From an uncultured Oscillibacter sp. (lineage in GTDB: Bacteria; Bacillota; Clostridia; Oscillospirales; Oscillospiraceae), in contig NZ_CAJTUX010000001.1 of NCBI RefSeq assembly GCF_910579365.1, forward strand, positions 4,505 to 68,504: a stretch of DNA of 64,000 nt, read 5' to 3'. The notes under the pieces are model-generated. The model did no database searches. It was not told where the DNA came from and worked only from the letters and a program-made list of their open reading frames with translations. The position numbers and the translations under genes were made by a program. Positions 1 to 8,840 of this stretch are shown here, piece by piece; positions within the stretch are counted from its first letter, which is position 1, and each line of letters begins with the position of its first letter.

Positions 1-578
1 CGGACGGCCCGGGCGGCAACCCGGTCCGCCCATTGGGCGGAAAAACCGGACTCCAGCAGCCGGACAGTTTCTCTCTGGAGCTCCTCCACGGAGTGGCGGC
101 GGCTCCGTCCGCAGACCGCCGCCTCCTCCCCGCAGAGAAGACACCGCCGGGGCGGGCGGCCCGCCTCCCGGCGGGAGATTTTTTCCCCATCGGGCCGCAG
201 CAAATCCAGGTCCAGCAGTCTGCCCAGGGGGCCGACGTCCTCCACTCCGCAGAGAATTTCCTTCACCTCCGGAAGCGGGACGCTCTCTCTCACCTGATAA
301 AAGGCGCAGGGCCCCGCCCTTTCCAGCCGCTCCTCCAGGAACCTCCAAGAGACTCCGGCACGGTCCAGGGCCGCCTCCGTCCGGCGGCGGCCCTCCCGAT
401 AGCCCCGGAGCAGCAGAGGAAAGCGCTTCACCGGCCCCGCCATATTCAGGCTCAGACACAGCAGGCCGCCGTCCTGCGCGGCCAGAAGGCGGCTCTGGAC
501 CTCCGCCCGCCGTTCCCGCTCGGCCAGCATCTCCTCCAGCTCCACAAAATCAGTTCCCAGAATGTCCCGAAGCTCCAT
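1..578 (-). CDS. citX: CitX-type holo-citrate lyase synthase (5' part; possibly a CitXG fusion), cut by window edge
   Basis: This enzyme transfers the phosphoribosyl-dephospho-CoA prosthetic group onto the acyl carrier subunit CitD of citrate lyase. I read about 192 residues from an ATG at 578. The CitX signature GRLLDLDLL lies near residues 117-125, followed by a Cys-rich RRCLLCGEEAAVCGRSRRHS stretch typical of the family. The frame does not stop there: it continues through a Leu/Ala-rich helix (LLESGFSAQW) that resembles the entry into CitG. A CitX-CitG fusion beyond the left edge is therefore possible but unproven. The start overlaps the end of citC by 29 bases, so translation is probably coupled. 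It is the most distal gene seen of the citrate lyase operon. Confidence 0.85.
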   Translation of the reverse strand, partial: MELRDILGTDFVELEEMLAERERRAEVQSRLLAAQDGGLLCLSLNMAGPVKRFPLLLRGYREGRRRTEAALDRAGVSWRFLEERLERAGPCAFYQVRESVPLPEVKEILCGVEDVGPLGRLLDLDLLRPDGEKISRREAGRPPRRCLLCGEEAAVCGRSRRHSVEELQRETVRLLESGFSAQWADRVAARAV

Positions 579-1563
579 GACGGTACTCCTCAAGCAAATA
601 TTGATAGGTCGTCTCCGTAACCAGCGGCCGCAGTTCTTCCAGCTCCCCCCTTTGGAAAAGCTCCCGCACCCGGCTGGCGCTGATGGGCGCGCCCCCCTCC
701 TCCAGCCGGGGAAGCACCACCGGCTGAATCCCCCATTGGGGAAGCAGCGCCAGCATCTGTTCGTTATACCCCCGGGTAACCGGGCAGAAGGGCTCCTCCC
801 CCATGAAGCGCATCGTGATGCCCAGGGGGGCGGCGAACCGCTCCGCAAAGATCTTCAGGTCCAGCTCCGCGCTGTGAAAGGCGGCGCCGGCCTGATCTTT
901 CAGGAAGTAGGTGGGGAAGGTGGCGTTGGAAATCAGGTAGTCCCCCGTGGGGCAGACCGCCGTATGGGGCAGGTCCGCCAGATTCCGCCGGGCCAGCTCC
1001 AGCCGGGCCCCGGCGGAGAAAAAGCTCCGGTCCTCGGACAGGAGAAACACATACAGGAAGTCACAGCGCTCCGCCGCCCGCTCCGCCAGATGGCGGTGCC
1101 CCCTGGTGAAGGGATTGCAGTTGGCCACTATGGCGGCGACACGTCCCCCCGGCACGGAGGGCCGGGGCAGCGCGGAGACAAAGTCCTCCACCCCCCGCCG
1201 CCGGTTCTCCATCAGCAGCATGCCGGCCGTCTCCGTCACCGGATAGAAGCCCAGTCCGCCGAAGAGGCCCCGGTTCTCCGGCTTCGTGCACAGCATCAGG
1301 TGCTCCCTCCCCTGCTGGAGGGCCTGCCGGGTCAAGTGGCTGACCACGGCGGCGCAAAGACCGTCACCCTGCCGCCCCGGCCGGACGGCGACGTATTCCA
1401 GCAGTCCGCCGTCCAGGGAGCCGGTGGCCTGCGGTTCTCCCTCTTCCAGCAGCGTCACGGTAAAGGGCGGCGGCGTCTCCGGCGGCGTCAGTCCGCCCTC
1501 CGTCAGGAACTGCCGGACCGCTTGAAACCGGCGGCCCCGAAGCGTTCCAAATTCCACTTCCAT
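550..1563 (-). CDS. citC: [Citrate (pro-3S)-lyase] ligase
   Basis: CitC acetylates the thiol of the CitD prosthetic group using ATP and acetate, which activates citrate lyase. The 337-residue protein has an N-terminal GNAT-like half (YVAVRPGRQGDGLCAAVV, about residues 57-74) and a C-terminal nucleotidyltransferase half. The latter carries NPFTRGHRHL (about 150-159), the variant HxGH motif of the cytidylyltransferase fold, and a late ISASRVRELF motif. Length and architecture match CitC. A clear ribosome site (AAGGGGGAC) precedes the ATG. It sits between citF and citX in the usual citDEFCX order. Confidence 0.95.
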   Translation of the reverse strand: MEVEFGTLRGRRFQAVRQFLTEGGLTPPETPPPFTVTLLEEGEPQATGSLDGGLLEYVAVRPGRQGDGLCAAVVSHLTRQALQQGREHLMLCTKPENRGLFGGLGFYPVTETAGMLLMENRRRGVEDFVSALPRPSVPGGRVAAIVANCNPFTRGHRHLAERAAERCDFLYVFLLSEDRSFFSAGARLELARRNLADLPHTAVCPTGDYLISNATFPTYFLKDQAGAAFHSAELDLKIFAERFAAPLGITMRFMGEEPFCPVTRGYNEQMLALLPQWGIQPVVLPRLEEGGAPISASRVRELFQRGELEELRPLVTETTYQYLLEEYRHGASGHSGN

Positions 1564-1626
1564 CGTCTCGTCCCCCTTTCAAAGACAGGCGCGGCGGCCC
1601 CATACGGAGCCGCCGTGTCCGTTCGC

Positions 1627-3156
1627 TCAGTCCTCCACCTGGTAAATAAGGTCCATGACGGAGCCGTCCCGGTAAGTGACGACGCCCACGACCTTGTCCG
1701 TATAGGCGATGGGCGCGGGCACACCCACAATCTGTTCCGCCCGCTTCTGGAGCTCTTCGATGCCGCACACGGGGATGCCGGCGTCCACCAAACGCTGGCG
1801 CAGCTTGTAGCGCCGGGGATTGACGGCGATGCCATAGTCCGTAACCACCACGTCCACGGTCTTTCCGGGGGTGACGACAGTGTTGACCTTGTTCACCACG
1901 CAGGGAATGCGGCCCCGGACCAGGGGGCAGACAACAATAGCCAGCGCCGCGCCGTAGGCCGTGTCCGGGTGGCCGCCGATGGCCCCCCGAATCACGCCGT
2001 CCGAACCGGTGAGGACGTTCACATCAAAATTCGTGTCCACCTCCAGAGCGGAGAGCACCACCGCGTCCAGCAGGTTCACGGCGCAGCCGGGGTCGGCGGG
2101 ACTGGCGTAGTAGGAGGCGGAAATCTGCTGGTGGAAGCGGTTGTTCTTCAGGGACTCAGCCGCCCGCAGGTCGAAGGACTGGACGTCCAGAATCTTCTTC
2201 ACCAGCCCTTCTTCATGGAGGTCCACAATGGAGCCGGTAATGCCGCCCAGGGCAAAGCTGGCGGTGATGCCCTTGGCCAGCATCTTCTCCCGCAGGAAGC
2301 GGGCCACTGCCAGAGACGCGCCGCCGGAGCCCATCTGGATGGAGAAGCCGTCCTCAAACACGCCGCTGGCAGCGATGACGTTGGCGGCGGACTCGGCAAT
2401 GGTCAGCTCCTTGGGATTCTTGGTAAAGCGGGTGGCGCCGGACATGATGCCGGCGGGATCGCCGATCTGGGGCACCTCCACAATGTAGTCCACGTCGGTG
2501 GAGGGAATGCCGAAAGGGGCGTTGGGGTACTGGACGATATGGTTGGTCAGGATAACCGTCTTGGCCGCGTGCTGGGCGTCGCACTTGGCGTAGCCCATGG
2601 AGCCGCACATGACGCCGCCGTCCACGTCCCGGCTGTAGCCGTTGGCGTTGCCGTAGGGGTCGCAGGAGGGCGCGCCCAAAAAGGCCACGTCGATGGGCAG
2701 CTCTCCGCATTCAATGGCCTTGGCTCTGCCGCCGTGGCTGCGGAAAACCACGGGAATCTCCATCAGCCCGCCGGAGATGGCGTCCGCCAGCTCCCCCCGG
2801 AGGCCGGAGGTCTCAATCCGGCGGATAACGCCGTTTTGGATGTGGCGGATCAACGGGGCGTGGCAGTCCGTCAGGGACGAGGCGGCCAGCGTCAGGTTCC
2901 GAAAGCCCATCTCCGCCAGCTTGTCCATCACCTGGTTGACGATGTAGTCACCGTTGCGGAAATGGTGGTGGAAGGAGACCGTCATGCCGTCCCGCAGGCC
3001 GGAGAGACGAACCGCCTCCTCCAGCGAGGGGACAATCTTGCTGTAGGACTCCTTGCGCTCCGCCAGGGTGGAATAGCTCTTGCCCAGATTCTCATCGGAA
3101 AAGGGTCCGCCCAGGGCGCCCAGCTCCTCCAGGTGCGGAATATACCGCTCAGTCAT
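1627..3156 (-). CDS. citF: Citrate lyase alpha subunit (citrate:acetyl-ACP transferase)
   Basis: The alpha subunit exchanges acetyl-CitD for citryl-CitD, the first half of cytosolic citrate cleavage. The 509-residue protein belongs to the CoA-transferase-like CitF family. It shows GDYIVNQVMDKL, HGGRAKAIECGELPIDVAFLG, GSGGASLAVARFL, TGSDGVIRGAIGGHPDTA and DYGIAVNP blocks, colinear across the full family length. I chose the ATG at 3156, which overlaps the citE stop by 8 bases (ATGACTGA), because the longer open frame would add a non-conserved leader. Citramalate lyase uses homologous subunits, so the substrate is not fixed by sequence alone. Citrate is favoured because citC, citX and tctABC are adjacent. 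Confidence 0.95.
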   Translation of the reverse strand: MTERYIPHLEELGALGGPFSDENLGKSYSTLAERKESYSKIVPSLEEAVRLSGLRDGMTVSFHHHFRNGDYIVNQVMDKLAEMGFRNLTLAASSLTDCHAPLIRHIQNGVIRRIETSGLRGELADAISGGLMEIPVVFRSHGGRAKAIECGELPIDVAFLGAPSCDPYGNANGYSRDVDGGVMCGSMGYAKCDAQHAAKTVILTNHIVQYPNAPFGIPSTDVDYIVEVPQIGDPAGIMSGATRFTKNPKELTIAESAANVIAASGVFEDGFSIQMGSGGASLAVARFLREKMLAKGITASFALGGITGSIVDLHEEGLVKKILDVQSFDLRAAESLKNNRFHQQISASYYASPADPGCAVNLLDAVVLSALEVDTNFDVNVLTGSDGVIRGAIGGHPDTAYGAALAIVVCPLVRGRIPCVVNKVNTVVTPGKTVDVVVTDYGIAVNPRRYKLRQRLVDAGIPVCGIEELQKRAEQIVGVPAPIAYTDKVVGVVTYRDGSVMDLIYQVED

Positions 3157-4048
3157 GAATGTCAGCCTCCTCTCGCAGCGCGCCCACGGCCTTGGCCAGG
3201 GCCAGAACCCGCTGGGCCCGCAGAACAATGGGCCTGTCCACCATCTTCCCGTTCAGGGAAATCACGCCAGAGCCCTTCCGGTTGGCCTCCTCGATGGCCT
3301 CCATCACGGCCAGGGCCTTTTGAATCTCCTTCTCCGTGGGGGTATAGACCTCGTGGACGGTTTTGATCTGTCTGGGATTGATGATGGACTTTCCGTCAAA
3401 GCCCAGCTGGTGAATCAGCTCCACCTCGGCCCGGAAGCCCTCCTCGTTGTTCACGTCGCTGTACACGGTGTCAATGGCGTCGATTCCGGCGGCCCTGGCG
3501 GCCAGGAGAATCATGCTGCGGCCAAAGAGCAGCTCGATGCCGCCGGGAGAACGGCTGGTCTTCAGGTCGGTGACGTAATCCTCCGCCCCCAGGGCGATGC
3601 CGGTGAGGCGCTTGCTGGAGAAAGCGATCTTCTCCGCGTTCAGCACGCCGGCGGCGCTCTCAATGGCGGCCATCATGAGGGTGGACCCCTCCTCGATGCC
3701 GCTCTCCCGCTCAATGCGGGCGATCTCCGCCTCGCAGGCCAGCACGTCCTCGGCCCGCTCCGTCTTGGGCAGGCGGATCACGGCCCGCCGGGTGCGGACA
3801 ATGGCCTCCAGGTCGTCCCGCCCGGTCTTCGTGGCGGGGTCGTTGATCCGAACCACCAGCTCCTTGTCCCCATAGTCCATGCTGAGCAGGGCCTGGTACA
3901 CCAGGAAGCGGGCGGCGTCCTTCTCCGCCAGGGACACCGAGTCCTCCAGATCAAACATGATGGAGTCCTGACTGTAGATTCCGGCGTCCTTAATCATGCC
4001 GGGGTTGTTGCCCGGCACAAAGAGCATGGTACGTCTCAGCCGTTTCAT
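3149..4048 (-). CDS. citE: Citrate lyase beta subunit (citryl-ACP lyase)
   Basis: CitE cleaves citryl-CitD into oxaloacetate and acetyl-CitD. The 299-residue TIM barrel of the HpcH/HpaI family shows the N-terminal RRTMLFVPGNNPGMI (CoA/ACP-side arginine), FDLEDSV with the acidic metal ligands, VVRIND, LPKTE, and ALGAEDYVTDL. All are diagnostic of CitE. The ATG at 4048 overlaps the citD stop as ATGA and has GGAGG about 8 bases upstream. Together with CitD and CitF it completes the lyase complex. A citramalyl-ACP lyase would look very similar. Confidence 0.95.
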   Translation of the reverse strand: MKRLRRTMLFVPGNNPGMIKDAGIYSQDSIMFDLEDSVSLAEKDAARFLVYQALLSMDYGDKELVVRINDPATKTGRDDLEAIVRTRRAVIRLPKTERAEDVLACEAEIARIERESGIEEGSTLMMAAIESAAGVLNAEKIAFSSKRLTGIALGAEDYVTDLKTSRSPGGIELLFGRSMILLAARAAGIDAIDTVYSDVNNEEGFRAEVELIHQLGFDGKSIINPRQIKTVHEVYTPTEKEIQKALAVMEAIEEANRKGSGVISLNGKMVDRPIVLRAQRVLALAKAVGALREEADIHD

Positions 4049-4341
4049 TTCCGTACCTCCCACACATAGTCGTCCCGTTCGCAGGCCCGGAAGGCGCTGG
4101 CCTTCACCCGGGCCCGGATGACGCAGTCCAGCGCGCCTTTATCCACCGCGGCGACCCGGGCATCCTGAATCCCCAGCGCCTCCAGGGTCTCGGTAATGGC
4201 GGCGCGGATGGCGGCGCCGAACTGCTTTTCCACCGTGCTGTTCAGGTCGATCTCGATGCCGCCGCCCTCGTTGGGGGCAACCGTCACCATGATGTCGCTG
4301 GATTCCATTGTGCCGGAGACGGCAGCTTTCTTCACAATCAT
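4045..4341 (-). CDS. citD: Citrate lyase acyl carrier protein (gamma subunit)
   Basis: CitD carries the phosphoribosyl-dephospho-CoA arm that shuttles acetyl and citryl groups between CitF and CitE. The 98-residue protein contains SGTMESSDIMVTV near its N terminus. Ser14, in the same position as the modified serine of the characterised Klebsiella CitD, is present. The body (IEIDLNSTVEKQFG and the C-terminal ACERDDYVWEVR) matches the family. I chose the ATG at 4341 over a longer upstream frame because it follows AAAGGAG at good spacing and gives the normal length. It is the first gene of the cit part of the operon, 37 bases after the hydratase stop. Confidence 0.95.
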   Translation of the reverse strand: MIVKKAAVSGTMESSDIMVTVAPNEGGGIEIDLNSTVEKQFGAAIRAAITETLEALGIQDARVAAVDKGALDCVIRARVKASAFRACERDDYVWEVRK

Positions 4342-4378
4342 CGTTTTCCAGCTTCTCCTTTCCTCTGCGGCGCCGTCC

Positions 4379-6646
4379 TCAGTCCGACGCGCCGGCATAG
4401 TAGTTGATGAGGCAGCCCGCCAGAATGATGGCGGCCTCCTCCGGGGCAAGCGCCTTCAGCTCCAGGGTGATCTTCTCGGCGGAACCGCCGGCGGGAATGA
4501 GCCAGGCCTCCACCCGCGCCGCCTGAGACCGCACCGCCTCGTAAACACCGGGGATGAAGATACGGTCCCCGGGGGAGAACCGCTCCGCCGGGTCTCCGTC
4601 CCAGGTAAAGGGAATCATGCCCCAGTTGACCAGATTGGAACGGTAGCGCTTGGTGGCGTACTCCACGCAGATATTGGCCAGTCCCCCCAGCACCCGCTGG
4701 CAGGAGGCCGCCTGCTCTCTGGCGGAGCCGTCGCCGGGCCGGTTGGAGCAGACCACGCTGCCAAGGCAGGTCTCCCCCAGGAAGGAGGCCGCGTCCCCGG
4801 ACAGGCCCACAGCGTCCAGCACCTGCCGGGCCAGGGTCTCCAGCTCCGGCGAGGGCTTCCCGCTCTGGCGGGAGAGCTCCAGGTCCCGCACCGCCTTGGC
4901 CCGGTCCACATAGGCAGGGTCCCGGCGGGAGAGGGTGAAGTCCGCCATGCGGATCGGGTTGGAGCGGTAGGAGGAGGTGTCCCCGGAGGGAATCAGCTCG
5001 TCGGTGGTGGTCACACTGTCGGGAATCACGGAGACCACTTCCAGCAGCGCGTTTTTCTGGAGGGCGATCATCTCCGGCCAGTCGGTGATGTTGGGACCCA
5101 GGCGCAGCTCCGTCTCCGGCTTGGGGTGTCCGAATCCGTTGTAGACCGTCTTGGCGTACAGGGTCTTGTCATAGTGGTACTCCGGCGTGGAGTCGTCGTA
5201 GTCCACCTCGGTGGCGGGGGTGAGCCAGCCGCCGTTGACGGCGGTGGCCGCGATGGACCGGGCGTCCATCAGGGCCACGGAGGCCATCTGATTCTCCTTG
5301 GGCTTGGACCCCTCCCGGTTGGGGAAGTTGCGGGTGGTGTGCCGGATGGCGATGGACCCGTTGGAGGGCACGTCTCCCGCGCCGAAGCAGGGCCCGCAGA
5401 AGGAGGGCTTGAGAATCGCCCCGGCGGAGATCAGCTTCCCGGCCACGCCGGTCCGCAGCAGCTCCATCAGCACCGGGCCGCTGGCGGGATAGACGCTCAT
5501 GGTGAAAAACTCGTTGGGAATGGCCTTGCCGTCCATAATGCGGGCGGCGTGCACCAGGTTCTCGAAGCCGCCGCCGGAGCAGCCGGCGATGTCCGCCTGA
5601 TCCACCCGGAAGCGGCCGTCCCGCAGCTTGCTCCGCAGGTCCAGCCGGAGATTGGGGTTGGCAATCTGGGTCTGCGCCTTCCGCTCCACCTCCTCCAGGA
5701 TGTCCGCGGGATTCTCCAGGAAGGCGCGGATGGAATAGACGTTGCTGGGGTGGAAGGGGAAGGCGATCATCGGCTCCACCGCATCCAGGTCTATAACCAC
5801 AGCTCCATCATAGCACGCATTGGCCCCGGGGTCCAGAGTCTGATAGTCCTCCGGGCGGCCATGGACGCGGAAAAATTTCTCCACCTCGCCGTCCGTCCGC
5901 CAGACGGAGGTGAGACAGGTGGTCTCCGTGGTCATGACGTCCACGCCGTTGCGGAAGTCGATGGAGAGCGCTTCCACTCCGGGACCCACGAATTCCAGAA
6001 CCTTGTTCTTCACAAAGCCGTTGGCAAACACCGCGCCCACCAGGGCCAGGGCCACATCCTGGGGGCCCACGCCATGGCGGGGGCGGCCCTTCAGCCACAC
6101 GGCGATGACCTCCGGCGGGGCGATGTCATAGGTGCGGCCCAGCAGCTGCTTGACCAGCTCGCCGCCGCCCTCCCCCACGCCCAGGGTCCCCAGGGCCCCA
6201 TAGCGGGTGTGGGAGTCGGACCCCAGCACCATGCGCCCGCAGCCGCTGAGGGTCTCCCGGGCGTAGGAATGGATGACGCTCTGATTGGCGGGGACGAAGA
6301 TCCCGCCGTATTTCTCGCAGGCGGACATGCCAAACATGTGGTCGTCCCGGTTGATGGTGCCTCCCACGGCGCAGAGGGAGTTGTGGCAGTTGGTCAGCAC
6401 ATAGGGCAGGGGAAACTCCTTCAGCCCGCTGGCCCTGGCGGTTTGGATCACGCCCACATAGGTGATGTCGTGGGAGATGAGGGAGTCGAATTTCAGCTTC
6501 ATGCCGCCGCCGGCGGCGCGGTTGTGGGCGTTCAAAATACCGTAGGCGATGGTCTCCTGCCGCCCCGCCTCCAGGGCCGCGGGGCCGGTCAAAACCTGGG
6601 GACCGCCGGGTCCCAGGCGGACCGGCTGACGAATGAGTTCAACCAT
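4379..6646 (-). CDS. Aconitase-family hydratase with fused swivel domain (YbhJ-like)
   Basis: This 755-residue protein has the Fe-S aconitase core followed by a C-terminal swivel domain (GSAREQAASCQRV) in a single chain. The three likely cluster cysteines are in AGCSGGGFEN and SFCGPCFG. The substrate-loop block VLGSDSHTRYGALGTLGVGEGG is intact. Its length and N-terminal layout fit the uncharacterised YbhJ group of E. coli better than AcnA or AcnB. Its place between tctA and citD suggests it interconverts citrate, isocitrate and cis-aconitate, or hydrates aconitate, to feed citrate lyase; that role is inferred. GGAGG precedes the ATG. Two hairpins lie in the 114-base gap upstream. Confidence 0.8.
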   Translation of the reverse strand: MVELIRQPVRLGPGGPQVLTGPAALEAGRQETIAYGILNAHNRAAGGGMKLKFDSLISHDITYVGVIQTARASGLKEFPLPYVLTNCHNSLCAVGGTINRDDHMFGMSACEKYGGIFVPANQSVIHSYARETLSGCGRMVLGSDSHTRYGALGTLGVGEGGGELVKQLLGRTYDIAPPEVIAVWLKGRPRHGVGPQDVALALVGAVFANGFVKNKVLEFVGPGVEALSIDFRNGVDVMTTETTCLTSVWRTDGEVEKFFRVHGRPEDYQTLDPGANACYDGAVVIDLDAVEPMIAFPFHPSNVYSIRAFLENPADILEEVERKAQTQIANPNLRLDLRSKLRDGRFRVDQADIAGCSGGGFENLVHAARIMDGKAIPNEFFTMSVYPASGPVLMELLRTGVAGKLISAGAILKPSFCGPCFGAGDVPSNGSIAIRHTTRNFPNREGSKPKENQMASVALMDARSIAATAVNGGWLTPATEVDYDDSTPEYHYDKTLYAKTVYNGFGHPKPETELRLGPNITDWPEMIALQKNALLEVVSVIPDSVTTTDELIPSGDTSSYRSNPIRMADFTLSRRDPAYVDRAKAVRDLELSRQSGKPSPELETLARQVLDAVGLSGDAASFLGETCLGSVVCSNRPGDGSAREQAASCQRVLGGLANICVEYATKRYRSNLVNWGMIPFTWDGDPAERFSPGDRIFIPGVYEAVRSQAARVEAWLIPAGGSAEKITLELKALAPEEAAIILAGCLINYYAGASD

Positions 6647-6663
6647 AAATCGTTACCTCCAAG

Positions 6664-6741
6664 GGCGGCGTCGCGCCGCCGGTTTCATTTCATGGAATAT
6701 GGAAACGGCTCTCCCCCCGCCAATGCGAAGGGGAAAGCCGT
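6664..6741 (-). promoter_or_regulatory. Two hairpins in the tctA-hydratase gap (possible attenuator or processing site)
   Basis: Reading along the transcript, a stem ACGGCT...AGCCGT with an inner CCCC/GGGG pairing (6705-6741) is followed by a 7-bp GC stem with a 3-base loop (6664-6680). The second sits just before the hydratase ribosome site. Neither is followed by a clear T run, so partial termination or mRNA processing is more likely than full termination. Confidence 0.45.
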
Positions 6742-6760
6742 CTGCATTGCCGGCTGGGAA

Positions 6761-8299
6761 TCAGGCGGCGGACTTGTTCCGGCCCAGCAGCTTTTTGACG
6801 AGGGGGCCGACCCAGGGCCAGAGGATGAAGGCCGCGGAGACGATCACCAGCGCGCAGCTGATGGGGCGCTGGAGGAAGATGGTGGCCGAGCCGGTGTACA
6901 CCAGGCTGTTGATGAAGTTGGACTCCATCATGCTGCCCAGAATGCTGGCCAGGATAAAGGGCGCGGTGGGGATGTTGAACTTGTAGAACACATAGCCCAC
7001 AATGCCGAAGGCAATGGCCACGCCCACATGGAAGGGATTGTTTTTATAGGCATAGGCGCCGGCCATGCACAACGCCAGAATGCCGGCGGAGAGGACGTTG
7101 GGATTGAGCTTCAAAACCTGCGCCGCCAGATACTTGCAGTACAGCAGCGCCAGAGGAAGCATCATGATGTTGCCCACCAGGAAGGCCACGATGATCAGGT
7201 AGGCCATATCCGGGTTCTTGGTAAACAGGGTGGGGCCCGCCACCATGCCGTGAATGGTCAGCGCGCCGATGAACAGGGCGGCGGTGGAGTTGCCGGGGAT
7301 GCCCAGGGACAGCAGCGGCACCATGGAGCTGGCCACCACGGCATTGTTGGCGGCCTCGGGGGCGGCAATGCCCTCCCATTCGCCGGTGCCGAACTTCTTC
7401 TCCGGGTGAACCCGTTTTTCCACGTCGTAGGCGGTAAAGATGGCCATGGTCATACCCGCGCCGGGGAGGCAGCCCAGAATGTTGCCGATGGCCGAGGCCC
7501 GCAGCCAGGTGGGCAGCAGACGGCGGCACATGGCCCGGTCCGGAAACGCCACCTTGTCGCCGGTGTTGGCGTGGACCTCGTGTTCCGCCTCCTCCACCAT
7601 CTCGCTGTCCCAGTCGCCGGACTTCTTTCCCACCTTCTCCGCGATCTTCAGCACGGAGAGAATGCCGAACAGGCCGATCATCCGGGGCACCAGGGGAATG
7701 CCGTCCATCAGGCTCATGGAGCCGAAGGTGAAGCGGGTCATGCCGGTGGAAGTGCTGACGCCCACGCAGCTGAGCCACAGGCCGAAGCCCATGGAGAGAA
7801 AATGCTTCCAGCAGTCCTTGCCCGCCATGCCGATGACGGTGGCGATGCCCAGCATGCCCAGCATGAAATACTCCGGCGGGCCGAATTTCAGGGCCACGGA
7901 GGCCAGCACAGGCGAGAGGAACATCAAAACCAGGGCGCTGCAGATGCCGCCGAAAACAGAACTGGTCATGCACACGCTCAGCGCCTGGAGACCATGCCCT
8001 TTCTGTTTCAAAGGATAGCCGTCATAGGCCGTCACCACGGCGGAGGCGGTGCCGGGAATCTCCAGAAGCACCGCCGGGATGGAGCCGCCGCAGGCGGAGG
8101 AACAGTAGATGCCCACCAGCAGGGCAAAGGCCAGCGTGGGCTGCATGCCGAAGGTGACGGGAATCAGCACGGCGATGGTGATGCTGTCGTTCAGGCCGGG
8201 CAGCGCGCCCACCGTCAGTCCCAAAAGCACGCCCAGAAACAGCGTCAGCAGTACAACAGGGTCCGCCAGCTGCTGAAAACCAAGCAAGATATTTTCCAT
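6761..8299 (-). CDS. tctA: Tripartite tricarboxylate transporter, large membrane subunit
   Basis: TctA is the large integral membrane subunit of TTT-type secondary transporters that import tricarboxylates with a periplasmic or lipoprotein receptor. The 512-residue protein has about ten to twelve hydrophobic segments. It carries the family signatures GALPGLNDSITIAVLIPVTF (about residues 32-51), YCSSACGGSIPAVLLEIPGT, SMVPLLSLGIPGN and GPTLFTKNPDMAYLI. AGGAGGG precedes the ATG, 15 bases after tctB. With TctB and TctC it forms a complete uptake system ahead of the citrate-metabolising genes. Confidence 0.95.
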   Translation of the reverse strand: MENILLGFQQLADPVVLLTLFLGVLLGLTVGALPGLNDSITIAVLIPVTFGMQPTLAFALLVGIYCSSACGGSIPAVLLEIPGTASAVVTAYDGYPLKQKGHGLQALSVCMTSSVFGGICSALVLMFLSPVLASVALKFGPPEYFMLGMLGIATVIGMAGKDCWKHFLSMGFGLWLSCVGVSTSTGMTRFTFGSMSLMDGIPLVPRMIGLFGILSVLKIAEKVGKKSGDWDSEMVEEAEHEVHANTGDKVAFPDRAMCRRLLPTWLRASAIGNILGCLPGAGMTMAIFTAYDVEKRVHPEKKFGTGEWEGIAAPEAANNAVVASSMVPLLSLGIPGNSTAALFIGALTIHGMVAGPTLFTKNPDMAYLIIVAFLVGNIMMLPLALLYCKYLAAQVLKLNPNVLSAGILALCMAGAYAYKNNPFHVGVAIAFGIVGYVFYKFNIPTAPFILASILGSMMESNFINSLVYTGSATIFLQRPISCALVIVSAAFILWPWVGPLVKKLLGRNKSAA

Positions 8300-8314
8300 G
8301 TTGACAAACCCTCC

Positions 8315-8746
8315 TTACAGAAACAGCGTGGGCAGGGGGACATGCAGCAAGCCGTAAAACACGCCAAACACCACCGCGGAGATTCCCACGGCGCAGACGG
8401 CCAGGATTTTGTACTGCTTATAACCCAGCGTCCACATGATAAAGGCGCCCAGCAGAACCGTATCGAAGAAAAACCCGATTTTCTTCAGCAGGAATACATA
8501 CAGGAACATGGCGGCCAAACACATCAGCACCCGGAGGATGTTGGTGTCCTTGAAACAGTCCTTGTGCTCCGCCTTCCGCAGCTCAGAGATCAGGTCGATG
8601 ACGGAGATCACGATGATGACATAGGAAACCAGGGAGGGAAAGGTGGCGTCCCGCTTGTTCATAGACAGCGTGGAGACCTTGATCCAGATGCCGAAGAGGA
8701 GAAAGGCAACAGGACTCAGCAGGGAGACCAGTTTGTTTTTCGTCAT
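8315..8746 (-). CDS. tctB: Tripartite tricarboxylate transporter, small membrane subunit
   Basis: The 143-residue TctB protein has four predicted hydrophobic helices (about residues 8-24, 38-55, 70-88 and 105-135). This is the normal size and topology of the poorly conserved TctB subunit. Identification rests on topology and on its position between tctC and tctA. It probably stabilises the TctA channel in the membrane. Confidence 0.88.
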   Translation of the reverse strand: MTKNKLVSLLSPVAFLLFGIWIKVSTLSMNKRDATFPSLVSYVIIVISVIDLISELRKAEHKDCFKDTNILRVLMCLAAMFLYVFLLKKIGFFFDTVLLGAFIMWTLGYKQYKILAVCAVGISAVVFGVFYGLLHVPLPTLFL

Positions 8747-8769
8747 TTGCGTACCTCTGTGTAAATGGG

Positions 8770-8807
8770 AAGGACCAGGGCGGGCGGTTCCGCCCGCCCC
8801 AGTCCTT
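8770..8807 (-). promoter_or_regulatory. Intercistronic hairpin between tctC and tctB
   Basis: A 10-bp GC-only stem (8778-8787 with 8790-8799, 2-base loop) is extended by a 6-bp outer stem (8770-8775 with 8802-8807) after a 2x2 internal loop. It follows the tctC stop and lacks a strong T run. Such hairpins often stabilise an upstream receptor mRNA so that binding protein exceeds membrane subunits; that use is inferred. Confidence 0.65.
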
Positions 8808-8840
8808 CTGATCTGATTAGGAACCCGTGTGAGTAGGGTA

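Noticed and set aside
562..3366. Plus-strand open frame of about 930 codons
   Set aside because: Antisense to citC and citF with Gly/His-rich, motif-free translation.
4196..8764. Plus-strand open frame of about 1520 codons
   Set aside because: It is the antisense of the hydratase, tctA and tctB genes. Its product is low-complexity Gly/His/Gln-rich, has no family motif, and arises from GC-rich codon bias on the other strand.
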